The notes under the pieces are model-generated. The model was not told where the DNA came from. It did no database searches and worked only from the letters and a program-made list of their open reading frames with translations. From RGIG2041 sp045578865 (GTDB lineage: Bacteria > Bacillota > Clostridia > UBA1381 > UMGS1253): a stretch of 6,143 bases of DNA. Shown piece by piece: positions 1-5,638 of this stretch. The stretch lies in NCBI GenBank assembly GCA_045578865.1, contig JAZNLB010000011.1:1-6143 (forward strand), written 5' to 3'. The position numbers and the translations under genes were made by a program. The number at the start of each line of letters is the position of its first letter. Positions within the stretch are counted from its first letter, which is position 1.

Positions 1-25
1 ATTATAAATGATTTCTTTTGTATTT

Positions 26-55
26 AGTATAACATATCAGTTTATCCAAACGCAA
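26..55 (-). promoter_or_regulatory. Candidate outward-facing sigma-A promoter
   Basis: On the minus strand a TTGCGT -35-like box (50-55) lies 18 bp from TATACT (26-31). It would drive transcription leftward out of the window. The rest of 1-208 holds only a terminator hairpin and AT-rich sequence with no convincing gene. No gene is visible downstream, so this is only a consensus match. Confidence 0.3.
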
Positions 56-80
56 CCGTGGGTTGAGTTATAGCAAAAAC

Positions 81-110
81 AAAAGCGGAGTGAAATTCCA
101 CTCCGTTTTT
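81..110. terminator. Bidirectional rho-independent terminator
   Basis: A 7-bp perfect stem (CGGAGTG 86-92 with CACTCCG 99-105) has a short loop and is flanked by an A run on the left and a T run on the right, so it can work on either strand. It separates whatever lies left of the window from the small-peptide operon. It would also stop antisense transcripts leaving the 245-430 leader. Confidence 0.75.
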
Positions 111-208
111 GTATATACTTTTTCATAACTTTTTATAAAAACATATACAATATATTGGATTTTTATATCAACAAAAACACAAAACCACAATATGTAGTGT
201 ACGAGAGC

Positions 209-237
209 TTGACACAGACAGTCATTTGTGCTATACT
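209..237 (+). promoter_or_regulatory. Sigma-A promoter of the small-peptide operon
   Basis: TTGACA (209-214), a 17-bp spacer and TATACT (232-237) form a near-consensus housekeeping promoter, predicting a start near 244. It is the strongest promoter match in the window. It leaves an unusually long untranslated leader of about 240 nt before the first start codon at 486. Confidence 0.78.
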
Positions 238-243
238 GATTTC

Positions 244-476
244 AGCAATTGGTTATAACACAATTGACTATTTACGAAAGCGAGTTGATGAAAATTGATT
301 GTAGTACTAAAAAAGAAAGCATTTCGTAAGTTGCGGCAACAACAAACAAAATGCTTTCTCTTTGCTGGATGTGTTAAACAATCCAACATTGCTGTGGTTT
401 CAGTATAACACATCCGGATCCAGTTTGTCTACTGGTAAAATTTACAAAATTTATGCCGTAATAATCGGCAGGAAGG
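244..476 (+). promoter_or_regulatory. Structured 5' leader with competing hairpins
   Basis: The stretch between promoter and ribosome binding site has no convincing ORF but is rich in inverted repeats. TTACGAAA (272-279) can pair with TTTCGTAA (322-329). GAAAGCATTT (315-324) can instead pair with AAATGCTTTC (349-358), so the two stems share bases and exclude each other. GGATGTGTTA (367-376) pairs perfectly with TAACACATCC (406-415). A final small hairpin (TGCCG 454-458, CGGCA 466-470) touches the Shine-Dalgarno. I do not recognise a known riboswitch class. The layout suggests a cis-regulatory RNA or a stability element, which is inference. Confidence 0.5.
402..431 (-). promoter_or_regulatory. 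Candidate antisense promoter inside the leader
   Basis: On the minus strand TAGACA (426-431) stands 18 bp from TATACT (402-407). It would make an RNA antisense to the 5' leader, ending at the bidirectional terminator near 81-110. Its -10 region (GTGTTATACTGA) is an inverted copy, 11 of 12 bases, of the forward promoter's -10 region (GTGCTATACTGA, 229-240). It could be chance. Confidence 0.35.
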
Positions 477-485
477 ATGTGTTTT

Positions 486-701
486 ATGTATAAACACTAT
501 TATGTTAATAACAACCAGACAAATAACCCTGGACTTCATCACGAAGTTCATACTGAAGAACACAAAAACAAACTTGGCATAATAAGTGCCACTTATCTTG
601 GCTATTATGCAAGTGAAACAGATGCCGTGGCAAAAGCCAAAATGTATTATCAAGACGCAGATGGATGTGCAGTTTGCTGTCCTAATGCGCATAGGGGGTA
701 A
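486..701 (+). CDS. Small YYVNNN-type His/Cys protein, 71 aa
   Basis: Function is unknown. The start at 486 is preferred over the ATG at 477 because AGGAAGG (470-476) lies nine bases upstream of 486 and abuts the other ATG. The product begins MYKHYYVNNN and carries an HEVH motif (residues 19-22), a TYLGYY stretch (36-41) and a Cys/His tail (C61, C64, C65, H69). From memory this matches a family of tiny bacterial proteins with HYYVNNN starts, a DHEVH motif and a conserved Cys tail. Relatives usually carry another Cys after HEVH, which is absent here. The His/Cys pattern could bind metal, which is inference. There is no signal peptide or membrane segment. It is the first gene of a two-gene operon. 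Confidence 0.78.
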   Translation: MYKHYYVNNNQTNNPGLHHEVHTEEHKNKLGIISATYLGYYASETDAVAKAKMYYQDADGCAVCCPNAHRG

Positions 702-703
702 AT

Positions 704-829
704 ATGGCGGTACATCATGGTGGCAAGGTCGGTAAAGCTGGCAAAACTTTAGCTTCTAAAAAGTCTTCTAAAAAAGCTAAAAGCAGTGCTGGCAAAACGC
801 TGGCTGATCATAAAGCAGCAAAACATTAA
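704..829 (+). CDS. Lys/Ala-rich small basic protein, 41 aa
   Basis: ATG at 704 follows AGGGGG (693-698) by five bases, and that ribosome binding site lies in the last codons of the preceding gene, whose stop ends at 701. Coupled translation is therefore likely. The peptide begins MAVHHGGKVGKAGKTLASK. It has two related blocks, GKAGKTLASK (10-19) and SSAGKTLADH (27-36), around a Ser/Lys-rich centre. About a quarter of residues are Lys and none is acidic apart from one Asp. It resembles short bacterial proteins with ASKTL, SKxxKSxAG and L repeats, recalled rather than searched. It may bind nucleic acid or partner the upstream peptide, but no function is established. The terminator follows at once. 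Confidence 0.7.
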   Translation: MAVHHGGKVGKAGKTLASKKSSKKAKSSAGKTLADHKAAKH

Positions 830-837
830 TTAATCAG

Positions 838-868
838 AAAAAGTGAGGGGCTTCCCCTCACTTTTTTC
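838..868 (+). terminator. Strong terminator of the small-peptide operon
   Basis: GTGAGGGG (843-850) and CCCCTCAC (854-861) form a perfect 8-bp GC-rich stem with a three-base loop. It is followed by six T and preceded by five A, so the stem can extend and also works in reverse. It begins nine bases after the stop of the 41-aa gene and also faces the minus-strand repeat at 876-1030. Confidence 0.88.
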
Positions 869-875
869 TATGTAT

Positions 876-1030
876 AAAAACCGCCAAAAACCCGTTTTTG
901 ACACCAATGCGTTCAATGGGGCAAACCAGCGAAAGCCCTAGTGTTTATGCGGGTTTCAGGCGGTTTGCCCTATTATATCGCATTCCTCTATACGGCGTAC
1001 AATACCTGTTGCTTTCATATATAAATCTCC
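876..1030 (-). repeat. Structured repeat, copy 1 (mini-ORF plus hairpins)
   Basis: It aligns without gaps to 5798-5942 over 145 bases (876-1020) with 23 mismatches by hand count, about 84% identity, in the same orientation. On the minus strand it reads ribosome binding site, a 20-codon ORF, a large hairpin, then a second hairpin with a T tract at 876-882. Hairpin arms are 906-928 and 961-984, with the loop base AGTGTTTATGC (940-950) identical in both copies. The 5' arm (950-966) can pair instead with 878-894, 15 of 17 positions. The outer stem AATGCG/CGCATT differs from copy 2 by compensatory changes. It fills the gap between the small-peptide operon and the zinc-ribbon operon. It may be a non-coding RNA, a miniature mobile element, or both. 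Confidence 0.8.
956..1018 (-). CDS. 20-aa mini-ORF with AbrB-like N terminus, copy 1
   Basis: The peptide begins MKATGIVRRIEECD and ends IIGQTA at a TGA in the 5' arm of the repeat hairpin. GAGGAG lies eight to nine bases upstream of ATG. The first ten residues match the start of AbrB/SpoVT-type transition regulators (MKATGIVRRIDDLGRVVIPKE), but the swapped-hairpin fold that should follow is missing, so it cannot be a working AbrB. Against copy 2, the Val, Arg, Arg and Ile codons differ only synonymously, including two changes between CGN and AGA, so the peptide may be selected. It could be a leader peptide, a remnant of an abrB gene, or a non-translated part of an RNA. Confidence 0.42.
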   Translation of the reverse strand: MKATGIVRRIEECDIIGQTA

Positions 1031-1127
1031 TCTTTTACAATTTTAATGAGATATTAGTATCACACTTTTTGTAGAAATTATGAGCAGATTTTCCAAATGT
1101 TTTTATTATAAAATTTAAGCAAAGGAG

Positions 1128-1160
1128 AAAGGCGATGACACTTACGGTCACCGCCTTTTT
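1128..1160. terminator. Terminator of the zinc-ribbon operon
   Basis: AAAGGCG (1128-1134) pairs with CGCCTTT (1152-1158), and an inner TGAC (1136-1139) pairs with GTCA (1147-1150). The hairpin lies about 12-45 bases beyond the stop of the last minus-strand gene. The T run is clearer on the plus strand (five T at 1156-1160), and on the minus strand it is interrupted (TTTCTCCTTT), so it may act in both directions. Between it and the repeat (1031-1127) the DNA is AT-rich. A TATAAT on the minus strand at 1105-1110 could be a promoter -10 for the mini-ORF, without a good -35. Confidence 0.65.
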
Positions 1161-1171
1161 GGTTTATAGGA

Positions 1172-1714
1172 TTATTTCAAAATTTTGATTTTTCCGATTA
1201 TCGGGAGTTCCTTTGCCTTGCCATTTGCGGCGTTGATAATACCAATGATGGCAAGAATCGCAAAGACAATCGATAACAGGCTAATAATACTGGTGATGAA
1301 ATACAATCTCCAAGAAATCGCAAGAATAATTGAATTAAGTATACTTGATGCAATAGACCATGCTACGCAGGCAATCAGAAGAACTAAGCCCTGATTAGCA
1401 TGGAAGCGGGCAAATTTTGAGCCCTTTGCTGCAAACATCGGGATAAAGCACAGCGGGCCGAAGTACGCTAAAATACCCATTGCCTTATTTTGTGATATAT
1501 CGTTTGCATCGTAGTCAGCAGTAGTATCGGCGGTATTATTAAGTGCCGCTACCTTTGCCGAAAAGTCATTCTGATTTGCTGCAGGTTGTTCTGCTACGGG
1601 AGGTGCCTGCTGAGCCTGTTGTTCGGGTGCAGGAGCACCGATAGCCTCGCCACAGTTAGAGCAGAATTTAATACCTTCTTCAACTTTAGTTCCACATTTT
1701 CCACAGAATGCCAT
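1172..1714 (-). CDS. Zinc-ribbon membrane protein, DUF4870-like, 180 aa
   Basis: The start is the ATG at 1714, giving MAFCGKCG. The longer frame begins with a TTG inside the GGAGG (1723-1727) and is unlikely. An N-terminal zinc ribbon has CxxC-x10-CxxC (C4, C7, C18, C21). An Ala/Gln/Pro-rich linker follows (27-50). The C-terminal part (about 76-180) has three hydrophobic segments (about 79-95, 108-133, 138-162), the motif SKFARFHANQG (99-109) and the ending GKAKELPIIGKIKIL. That pattern matches the DUF4870/Tic20-like membrane family. The product probably sits in the cytoplasmic membrane with the ribbon inside. It is the last gene of the operon, 22 bp after the previous stop. Its precise role is unknown. 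Confidence 0.9.
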   Translation of the reverse strand: MAFCGKCGTKVEEGIKFCSNCGEAIGAPAPEQQAQQAPPVAEQPAANQNDFSAKVAALNNTADTTADYDANDISQNKAMGILAYFGPLCFIPMFAAKGSKFARFHANQGLVLLIACVAWSIASSILNSIILAISWRLYFITSIISLLSIVFAILAIIGIINAANGKAKELPIIGKIKILK

Positions 1715-1736
1715 AGTTATTTCCTCCAATTCTTTT

Positions 1737-2285
1737 TTACTCTAACGGCAGACCACTTAGGTCGCCGTTTCCAAACTGTTCTGTGATACTGTTCAATTCG
1801 TTCATCGAATCCTTAATTTCATTAAATTGTCCGAAGAAATCTCCGAGCCCGCCAAATTGTCCGTCCGTCATTTGATTTATGTAATTGGTAAGAGTATTCG
1901 CTAATACAGACACAATGGCGATTAGAATTGCTAACAGCACAAACGCTATAATCATCCAAATAAGCGTTGCACGTGCATAGTTTTTAATATTTTTGTTTTT
2001 TGCCGTAAAAGCCATTATGATACATGCAATAAAACCAATGATAGGTACTGCGAACAATATCATAAGGCCTATGTAAAGTCCTGTTGATATTACCTTGTTC
2101 TGATTATCCGCAACAGGTGGCGAATAGCTCGGCTGCGTATTCACCTGAGCCACAGGCGACTGTGTAACGGGAGGCGGAGCAGATACAAGCTTTGGCTCGT
2201 TTGCTTCAAACTTTGTGCCGCATTCGGTGCAGAATGCAACGCCGTCAGCGATTTCTTTTCCGCACTCGGTACAAAATCTTGCCAT
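1737..2285 (-). CDS. Zinc-ribbon protein with two membrane segments, 182 aa
   Basis: It starts MARFCTECGKE, and AAAGGAGGAGG directly follows the stop of the lipoprotein gene. The zinc ribbon uses C5, C8, C19 and C22. Residues 31-66 form a Pro/Gln/Ser-rich disordered linker. Two strong hydrophobic helices follow (about 68-94 and 106-130), with Lys/Asn-rich KNKNIKN between them, likely a short cytoplasmic loop. The tail (132-182) is hydrophilic and rich in Gly, Phe, Asn and Gln (FGGLGDFFGQF), perhaps an amphipathic or interaction segment. The layout copies that of the next gene, yet the membrane parts are not alike, so it is not a simple duplication. Function is unknown. Confidence 0.88.
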   Translation of the reverse strand: MARFCTECGKEIADGVAFCTECGTKFEANEPKLVSAPPPVTQSPVAQVNTQPSYSPPVADNQNKVISTGLYIGLMILFAVPIIGFIACIIMAFTAKNKNIKNYARATLIWMIIAFVLLAILIAIVSVLANTLTNYINQMTDGQFGGLGDFFGQFNEIKDSMNELNSITEQFGNGDLSGLPLE

Positions 2286-2302
2286 ATCGTCAACCTCCTC
2301 CT

Positions 2303-3010
2303 TTAGTAGTTCTTTTCATAGTCTTCGGGAAGTTCAAAGTAAGTGCTATCCGCACCTTTCGTCAATTCCACAACTCCGAAAATAATATCCACACCGCCAC
2401 TATCTGCGATTATGTATTTGAGTTCATCACCCTTATAACAGTATGTAATCTTTGTTCCCGAAGAAGAGAATTTTTCACATTCGTACTTTTCGCCGAAAAT
2501 TTCTTTTTCTTCCACATCACCGAGCATATCGTTATAGAATGCTTCATCATGCATTACTATCACGTTGCCGGTTTTCTTACTGCTAACAGCAGAACGAACA
2601 ATCATCTTTGTAGTATGGTAAAGAGTGTATTTGTAATCATCTATAACCACTGTCGCTGTACTCAATTCAAAATCGGGTGAACTTGTAGTTTCAGAGTAGG
2701 ATTTAGAGCCGTCTACAACATTGAGTGTTTTGCTGCTTAATGTCTTGGTATCAGGATCTCGGAAATCCTTTACATAGTTTTCCACTCGCAGAGTATAAGG
2801 GCCGCTGAAATATTCCTTATACAAATCAAGTGTTCTTGATTTATCTGTTTTCGGTGCGTTATTTTCTTCATTGTTGCCGTCGGAATCTTGGTTTTCAACC
2901 TGTGATTCTCCGCCGCGGTCAATGCCGCCTTGAATTTCACCGTTTAACCCACACGCTGCTAGTGAGAGCAGCATCATGACCGCAATAAAAATTGCTAATA
3001 ATTTCTTCAT
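2303..3010 (-). CDS. Lipoprotein of unknown function, 235 aa
   Basis: A signal peptide (MKK, then a hydrophobic core at 4-16) ends in the lipobox LAAC, so C20 would be lipidated by Lgt after export and the protein anchored on the outer face of the membrane. Residues 21-60 are Gly/Asn/Glu/Asp-rich and look like a flexible tether. The folded part (about 61-235) alternates short beta-type strands (YTLRVENYV, SKSYSETT, ATVVIDDYKYTLY) and ends FELPEDYEKNY. That is reminiscent of LolA/DUF4412-like beta proteins whose last strand precedes an LPxxY-type ending, but this is only resemblance. C178 and C191 could form a disulfide. AGGGGG lies nine bases upstream of the start. It is the only clearly exported product of the operon. 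Confidence 0.87.
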   Translation of the reverse strand: MKKLLAIFIAVMMLLSLAACGLNGEIQGGIDRGGESQVENQDSDGNNEENNAPKTDKSRTLDLYKEYFSGPYTLRVENYVKDFRDPDTKTLSSKTLNVVDGSKSYSETTSSPDFELSTATVVIDDYKYTLYHTTKMIVRSAVSSKKTGNVIVMHDEAFYNDMLGDVEEKEIFGEKYECEKFSSSGTKITYCYKGDELKYIIADSGGVDIIFGVVELTKGADSTYFELPEDYEKNY

Positions 3011-3036
3011 GGTGTTGTTCCCCCTTTTTCAATTTA

Positions 3037-3888
3037 TTAAAGTCCAAACAAGTCTTTCAAACTTGTGGCTTTCTTAGGTTCGGGTTTGACATAGTTGAAA
3101 CCACCGTAAGGCTCTGATTTATCAAAACCAATATTAGGACAGTCGGGATCACCCTCGAAACAATGCTCGGTATCTACGTGATAACAAACACCACCGATCA
3201 TCTTATACAGATGATTCATACTCGGATACTGACCTGCCTGACGGAATCCGTTTTGTAAAAGCAACTGCCTGTAGTTTTCAACTGCCTGACTGGCGGCTAA
3301 ATGATTACCTGCAAAATCCGCAGAGAACCCATAGAAGCCGACCTCGTATTCGTTAATTTCAAAGTTTGCGCCACCGCAGTTCCATTTGGGATACTGCGGA
3401 AGTTTTTCATCCCATTCTGCCATAATTGCCGCATCACGCTCGGCTTTGGCTTGTTCTTCCTGAATAGTTGCAGGAAGCTTTGCACCGCAGTTCTGGCAGA
3501 ACTTCGTGCCTATGTTGTTCTGTGTGCCACAGTTCACGCATACAGCGCCTTCTGCAAGTGTCTGTTCGGGTAGCTTAGTACCGCAGTCGGCACAGAATTT
3601 CTTGTCCGCACCGTTTGGTTTGCCACAGTTAGGACAAACCTTTGTATTCTTTGCCGCTTCGGTGGCATATCCTTGCAGTTTGCTTTCAAGGTTTGACATA
3701 GCCCCTTCAAGACCTGTAGAACGCTGTGTCTGTTGCTGTGAATTTTGAGTTGCTTTGTCGATAGACTGAGTTGCCTGATTTACAAGATTGGTTGCTGCGG
3801 GTTCAACCGCCTGACGAACTGCATTACCTACGGCTTTGCCGACAGCATCACTTACACCTCGTCTGATTGCCCTCTCTAAAAAGCCCAT
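3037..3888 (-). CDS. Double zinc-ribbon protein, 283 aa
   Basis: AAGGAGGTG lies just before the ATG. Residues 1-50 are an Ala/Val/Gln-rich amphipathic helix region (MGFLERAIRRGVSDAVGKAV), perhaps for membrane surface contact. Two tandem zinc ribbons follow: C85, C88, C99, C102 and C117, C120, C131, C134, each ending CGxKLP, evidently an internal duplication. A short charged helix (142-160) links to a C-terminal domain (about 160-265) with YPKWNCGG, VENYRQLLLQNGF and four more Cys (C171, C235, C243, C250), close to HVDTEHCFEGDPDC. I do not know a named family for that domain. There is no signal peptide, so it is likely cytoplasmic. It is second in the operon. Confidence 0.88.
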   Translation of the reverse strand: MGFLERAIRRGVSDAVGKAVGNAVRQAVEPAATNLVNQATQSIDKATQNSQQQTQRSTGLEGAMSNLESKLQGYATEAAKNTKVCPNCGKPNGADKKFCADCGTKLPEQTLAEGAVCVNCGTQNNIGTKFCQNCGAKLPATIQEEQAKAERDAAIMAEWDEKLPQYPKWNCGGANFEINEYEVGFYGFSADFAGNHLAASQAVENYRQLLLQNGFRQAGQYPSMNHLYKMIGGVCYHVDTEHCFEGDPDCPNIGFDKSEPYGGFNYVKPEPKKATSLKDLFGL

Positions 3889-3910
3889 GTTGCACCTCCT
3901 TTGTCATCCT

Positions 3911-4234
3911 TTATTTCATATTATGTATACATTTACATATCCCTATATCATCGCTGGGGGGTGAATAATGAATGCACCCTATGCAGCTTTCATCTTTTGT
4001 TTTTCGCCCCGAAGCTTCGTAAAACTCACAAGGATCTTGAACGGCTGTAACAATTCGGTAGCCGACCTCATTATATAGCTTTTCCTCTGAAAGCTCCGGA
4101 AAGATGACAGCCGGCTCACCGAAAGCTCTGTCCGATTCGGTATAATAGCCATATCTGAGTTCGAAGATGTGCTGTCCAATAGTTATTCTTTTATAAAGAT
4201 CACCCTCTTTTTGGGGTGTACCTAACTTAACCAT
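3911..4234 (-). CDS. Cys-rich hypothetical protein, 107 aa, first gene of operon
   Basis: A near-perfect AAGGAGGG stands five bases before the ATG at 4234. The first 75 residues are a mixed alpha/beta segment (KRITIGQHIFELRYGYYTESD, then FPELSEEKLYNEVGYRIV). The tail holds C84xxC87 and C100xC102 with H89 and H104, in the pattern CIGCIHY-SPPSDDIGICKC, which looks like a small zinc-binding knuckle seen in short Firmicutes proteins. C69 is separate. No membrane segment or signal is present. It leads the operon, 22 bp ahead of the double zinc-ribbon gene. It has no convincing promoter of its own outside the terminator hairpin before it. Function is unknown. Confidence 0.82.
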   Translation of the reverse strand: MVKLGTPQKEGDLYKRITIGQHIFELRYGYYTESDRAFGEPAVIFPELSEEKLYNEVGYRIVTAVQDPCEFYEASGRKTKDESCIGCIHYSPPSDDIGICKCIHNMK

Positions 4235-4252
4235 GGCACCCTCCTTTGCAAA

Positions 4253-4296
4253 AGAAAAATCCTTTACACTGCTTACAATAACAGTATAAAGGATTT
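4253..4296 (-). terminator. Terminator between regulator and operon
   Basis: A 15-position stem (4257-4271 with 4282-4296) has one mismatch in DNA that becomes a G-U pair in minus-strand RNA. A ten-base loop and a TTTTTCTTTT tract follow on the minus strand. It lies about 45 bases past the regulator stop and only seven bases ahead of the operon's Shine-Dalgarno. A TATACT (minus strand, 4283-4288) sits inside the stem, so the same bases might also serve as the -10 of the operon promoter, though no good -35 is visible. Confidence 0.75.
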
Positions 4297-4339
4297 ATTC
4301 TAAAAAAACATCCTACCGAAAAGGCGAAAAAAGAATGAT

Positions 4340-5581
4340 TTATATGTAAGCGCCGAACTCACTTCGGTCAATGATTCCTGTCTTGTTTCGCGCTGTTTGT
4401 ATCATAGATTTAACAGTAGATTTTGATATATGCAGGTGGTTGGCTATTTGTTCGTCGGACAGATTGAAGGCTGCCAGACGCGCAATCTCACGCTCGCGGT
4501 CAGAAAGCTTTGAAGTGATGTTGTTCTCGGTGACAGCATTATGGAGTTTAACCCAGCCTTCATGTAAAACCTTATGAAGCTCCTTGACCTTTTTAGCGGC
4601 ATCAGGGTCAATTAAAAGAAGCCTTTCATCCAAGAATAGACCAAGTTGTCGGCGGTGCTCAACAAGCGGGCCGTATAGCCCGTCTGCGAGGCAGAGGTTA
4701 ATTGCTCTGTCTAAATGAAAAGCGGCATTGGTATCATCACCCGTTTGATGATAGGTGATCGAGCACAATAGTCTCAGATAGATTTCGGACATTACGGTTT
4801 TCTCGGCTGTCGCCTGTGCGATCATCGGCTCCATAATAAAGGGATGGGAACGCATAAGACCAAGACCTGTTACATCTTCCAAATGAAAGCGTCCTGCCGC
4901 AAGTTCTTGAGCAAATACCAATAGATATTTTATATAAAACACTCGTGCTGCAGGGTGCGCATCGGTAGGCAGGTGCTCAAAGCGTCCTCGATAAAACCAG
5001 TCTGGGAAATCCTTGGTATTTCGGATGGAAAGATCTGTGGAGGCAATGGAAAGCAAGATAATATCACGATCGTTTTCATCCTTCCACGGCGCCTCGTACA
5101 TATGCTTTTTTGCCTCCTGCCAAAGCCTCACATCCCCCTTCCACATAGCAACCAATCCTAAAAGCATACCGCCGGAAAGTGTGGCATAAAAGCCGCTGTG
5201 CTGCTGCAAAAAATAGGTGGCGTGCTCGTAAACCTTATCAATTTCACCGCGGCTATAGGCAATTTCTGCGGCAAACAGTTGCTGCGCTTCGGGATGATAG
5301 GCAAGTGATTCTATAACCGCATCTGCTGTGCCGGGAGTATTATACAGGTCGGTCATGTCCAAAAACGGACTCTTGCGAACAAGCGGTACATTACCGATTT
5401 TACCACTTGCTTTATTTTCTTTACGTCTTGCATCTGCAGGACGTGAAGCGTTATCGGGAATCATCCAGGCAACGCCCCAACGCTGAGCACCGGGAACGCG
5501 TCCTCTCCGACACAGGTCCTGCACATTCCTTGTTGATGTATCCCATTTTTGTGCCGCTTGCTGTGCTGTAATCATTTTCAT
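4340..5581 (-). CDS. LuxR-family regulator with extra N-terminal HTH, 413 aa
   Basis: This is a cytoplasmic transcription regulator. Residues 1-55 (MKMITAQQAAQKWDTSTRNV, then GRVPGAQRWGVAWMIP) form an excisionase/MerR-like helix-turn-helix with wing. Residues about 85-350 are all-helical and TPR/MalT-like, with AAFHLDRAINLCLADGLYGP resembling the repeats of large LuxR regulators. Residues about 357-413 are the GerE/LuxR DNA-binding domain (LSDREREIARLAA, DEQIANHLHISKSTVKSM, then TGIIDRSEFGAYI). There is no receiver domain or P-loop, so a small ligand or protein signal read by the helical core is likely. AGGG precedes the ATG by about eight bases. It is a single-gene unit with its own promoter and terminator, upstream of and parallel to the zinc-ribbon operon. 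The effector and targets are not known. Confidence 0.9.
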   Translation of the reverse strand: MKMITAQQAAQKWDTSTRNVQDLCRRGRVPGAQRWGVAWMIPDNASRPADARRKENKASGKIGNVPLVRKSPFLDMTDLYNTPGTADAVIESLAYHPEAQQLFAAEIAYSRGEIDKVYEHATYFLQQHSGFYATLSGGMLLGLVAMWKGDVRLWQEAKKHMYEAPWKDENDRDIILLSIASTDLSIRNTKDFPDWFYRGRFEHLPTDAHPAARVFYIKYLLVFAQELAAGRFHLEDVTGLGLMRSHPFIMEPMIAQATAEKTVMSEIYLRLLCSITYHQTGDDTNAAFHLDRAINLCLADGLYGPLVEHRRQLGLFLDERLLLIDPDAAKKVKELHKVLHEGWVKLHNAVTENNITSKLSDREREIARLAAFNLSDEQIANHLHISKSTVKSMIQTARNKTGIIDRSEFGAYI

Positions 5582-5606
5582 AGTTGCACCCTTTTCCTAT
5601 TCTCGT

Positions 5607-5628
5607 AATATGCGGATTTCCGCATATT
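5607..5628. promoter_or_regulatory. Perfect palindromic operator, regulator 5' region
   Basis: Arms AATATGCGGA and TCCGCATATT are perfect 10-base inverted repeats around a 2-base centre. The site lies just downstream of the predicted transcription start (near 5632) of the 413-aa regulator, a typical place for repression by roadblock. Its length suits a dimeric HTH protein, and the regulator itself is the first suspect. It could also form a hairpin in the leader RNA. Confidence 0.7.
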
Positions 5629-5638
5629 GATTTTCTCT

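Noticed and set aside
231..413. 60-aa minus-strand frame across the leader
   Set aside because: It has no Shine-Dalgarno, its start lies upstream of the candidate antisense promoter's start site, and the region is better explained by inverted repeats in the leader.
918..970. GGCAAACC motif on the plus strand, as in c-di-GMP-I (GEMM) riboswitches
   Set aside because: Here it pairs perfectly with GGTTTGCC of the repeat hairpin, the following ACGCAAAGCC-type segment and tetraloop-receptor are missing, and no gene follows on that strand.
1715..1729. Longer TTG start for the last zinc-ribbon gene
   Set aside because: The TTG overlaps the GGAGG that serves the ATG at 1714, and MAFCxxCG is the usual start of such proteins.
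2192..2680. 162-aa plus-strand frame opposite the zinc-ribbon and lipoprotein genes
   Set aside because: It is antisense to two well-supported genes, its composition is Cys/Phe/Arg-rich as expected for a shadow frame, and there is no promoter or Shine-Dalgarno.
3297..3748. Overlapping frames inside the double zinc-ribbon gene on both strands
   Set aside because: They are shadows of the longer gene, lack ribosome binding sites and show no recognisable domains.
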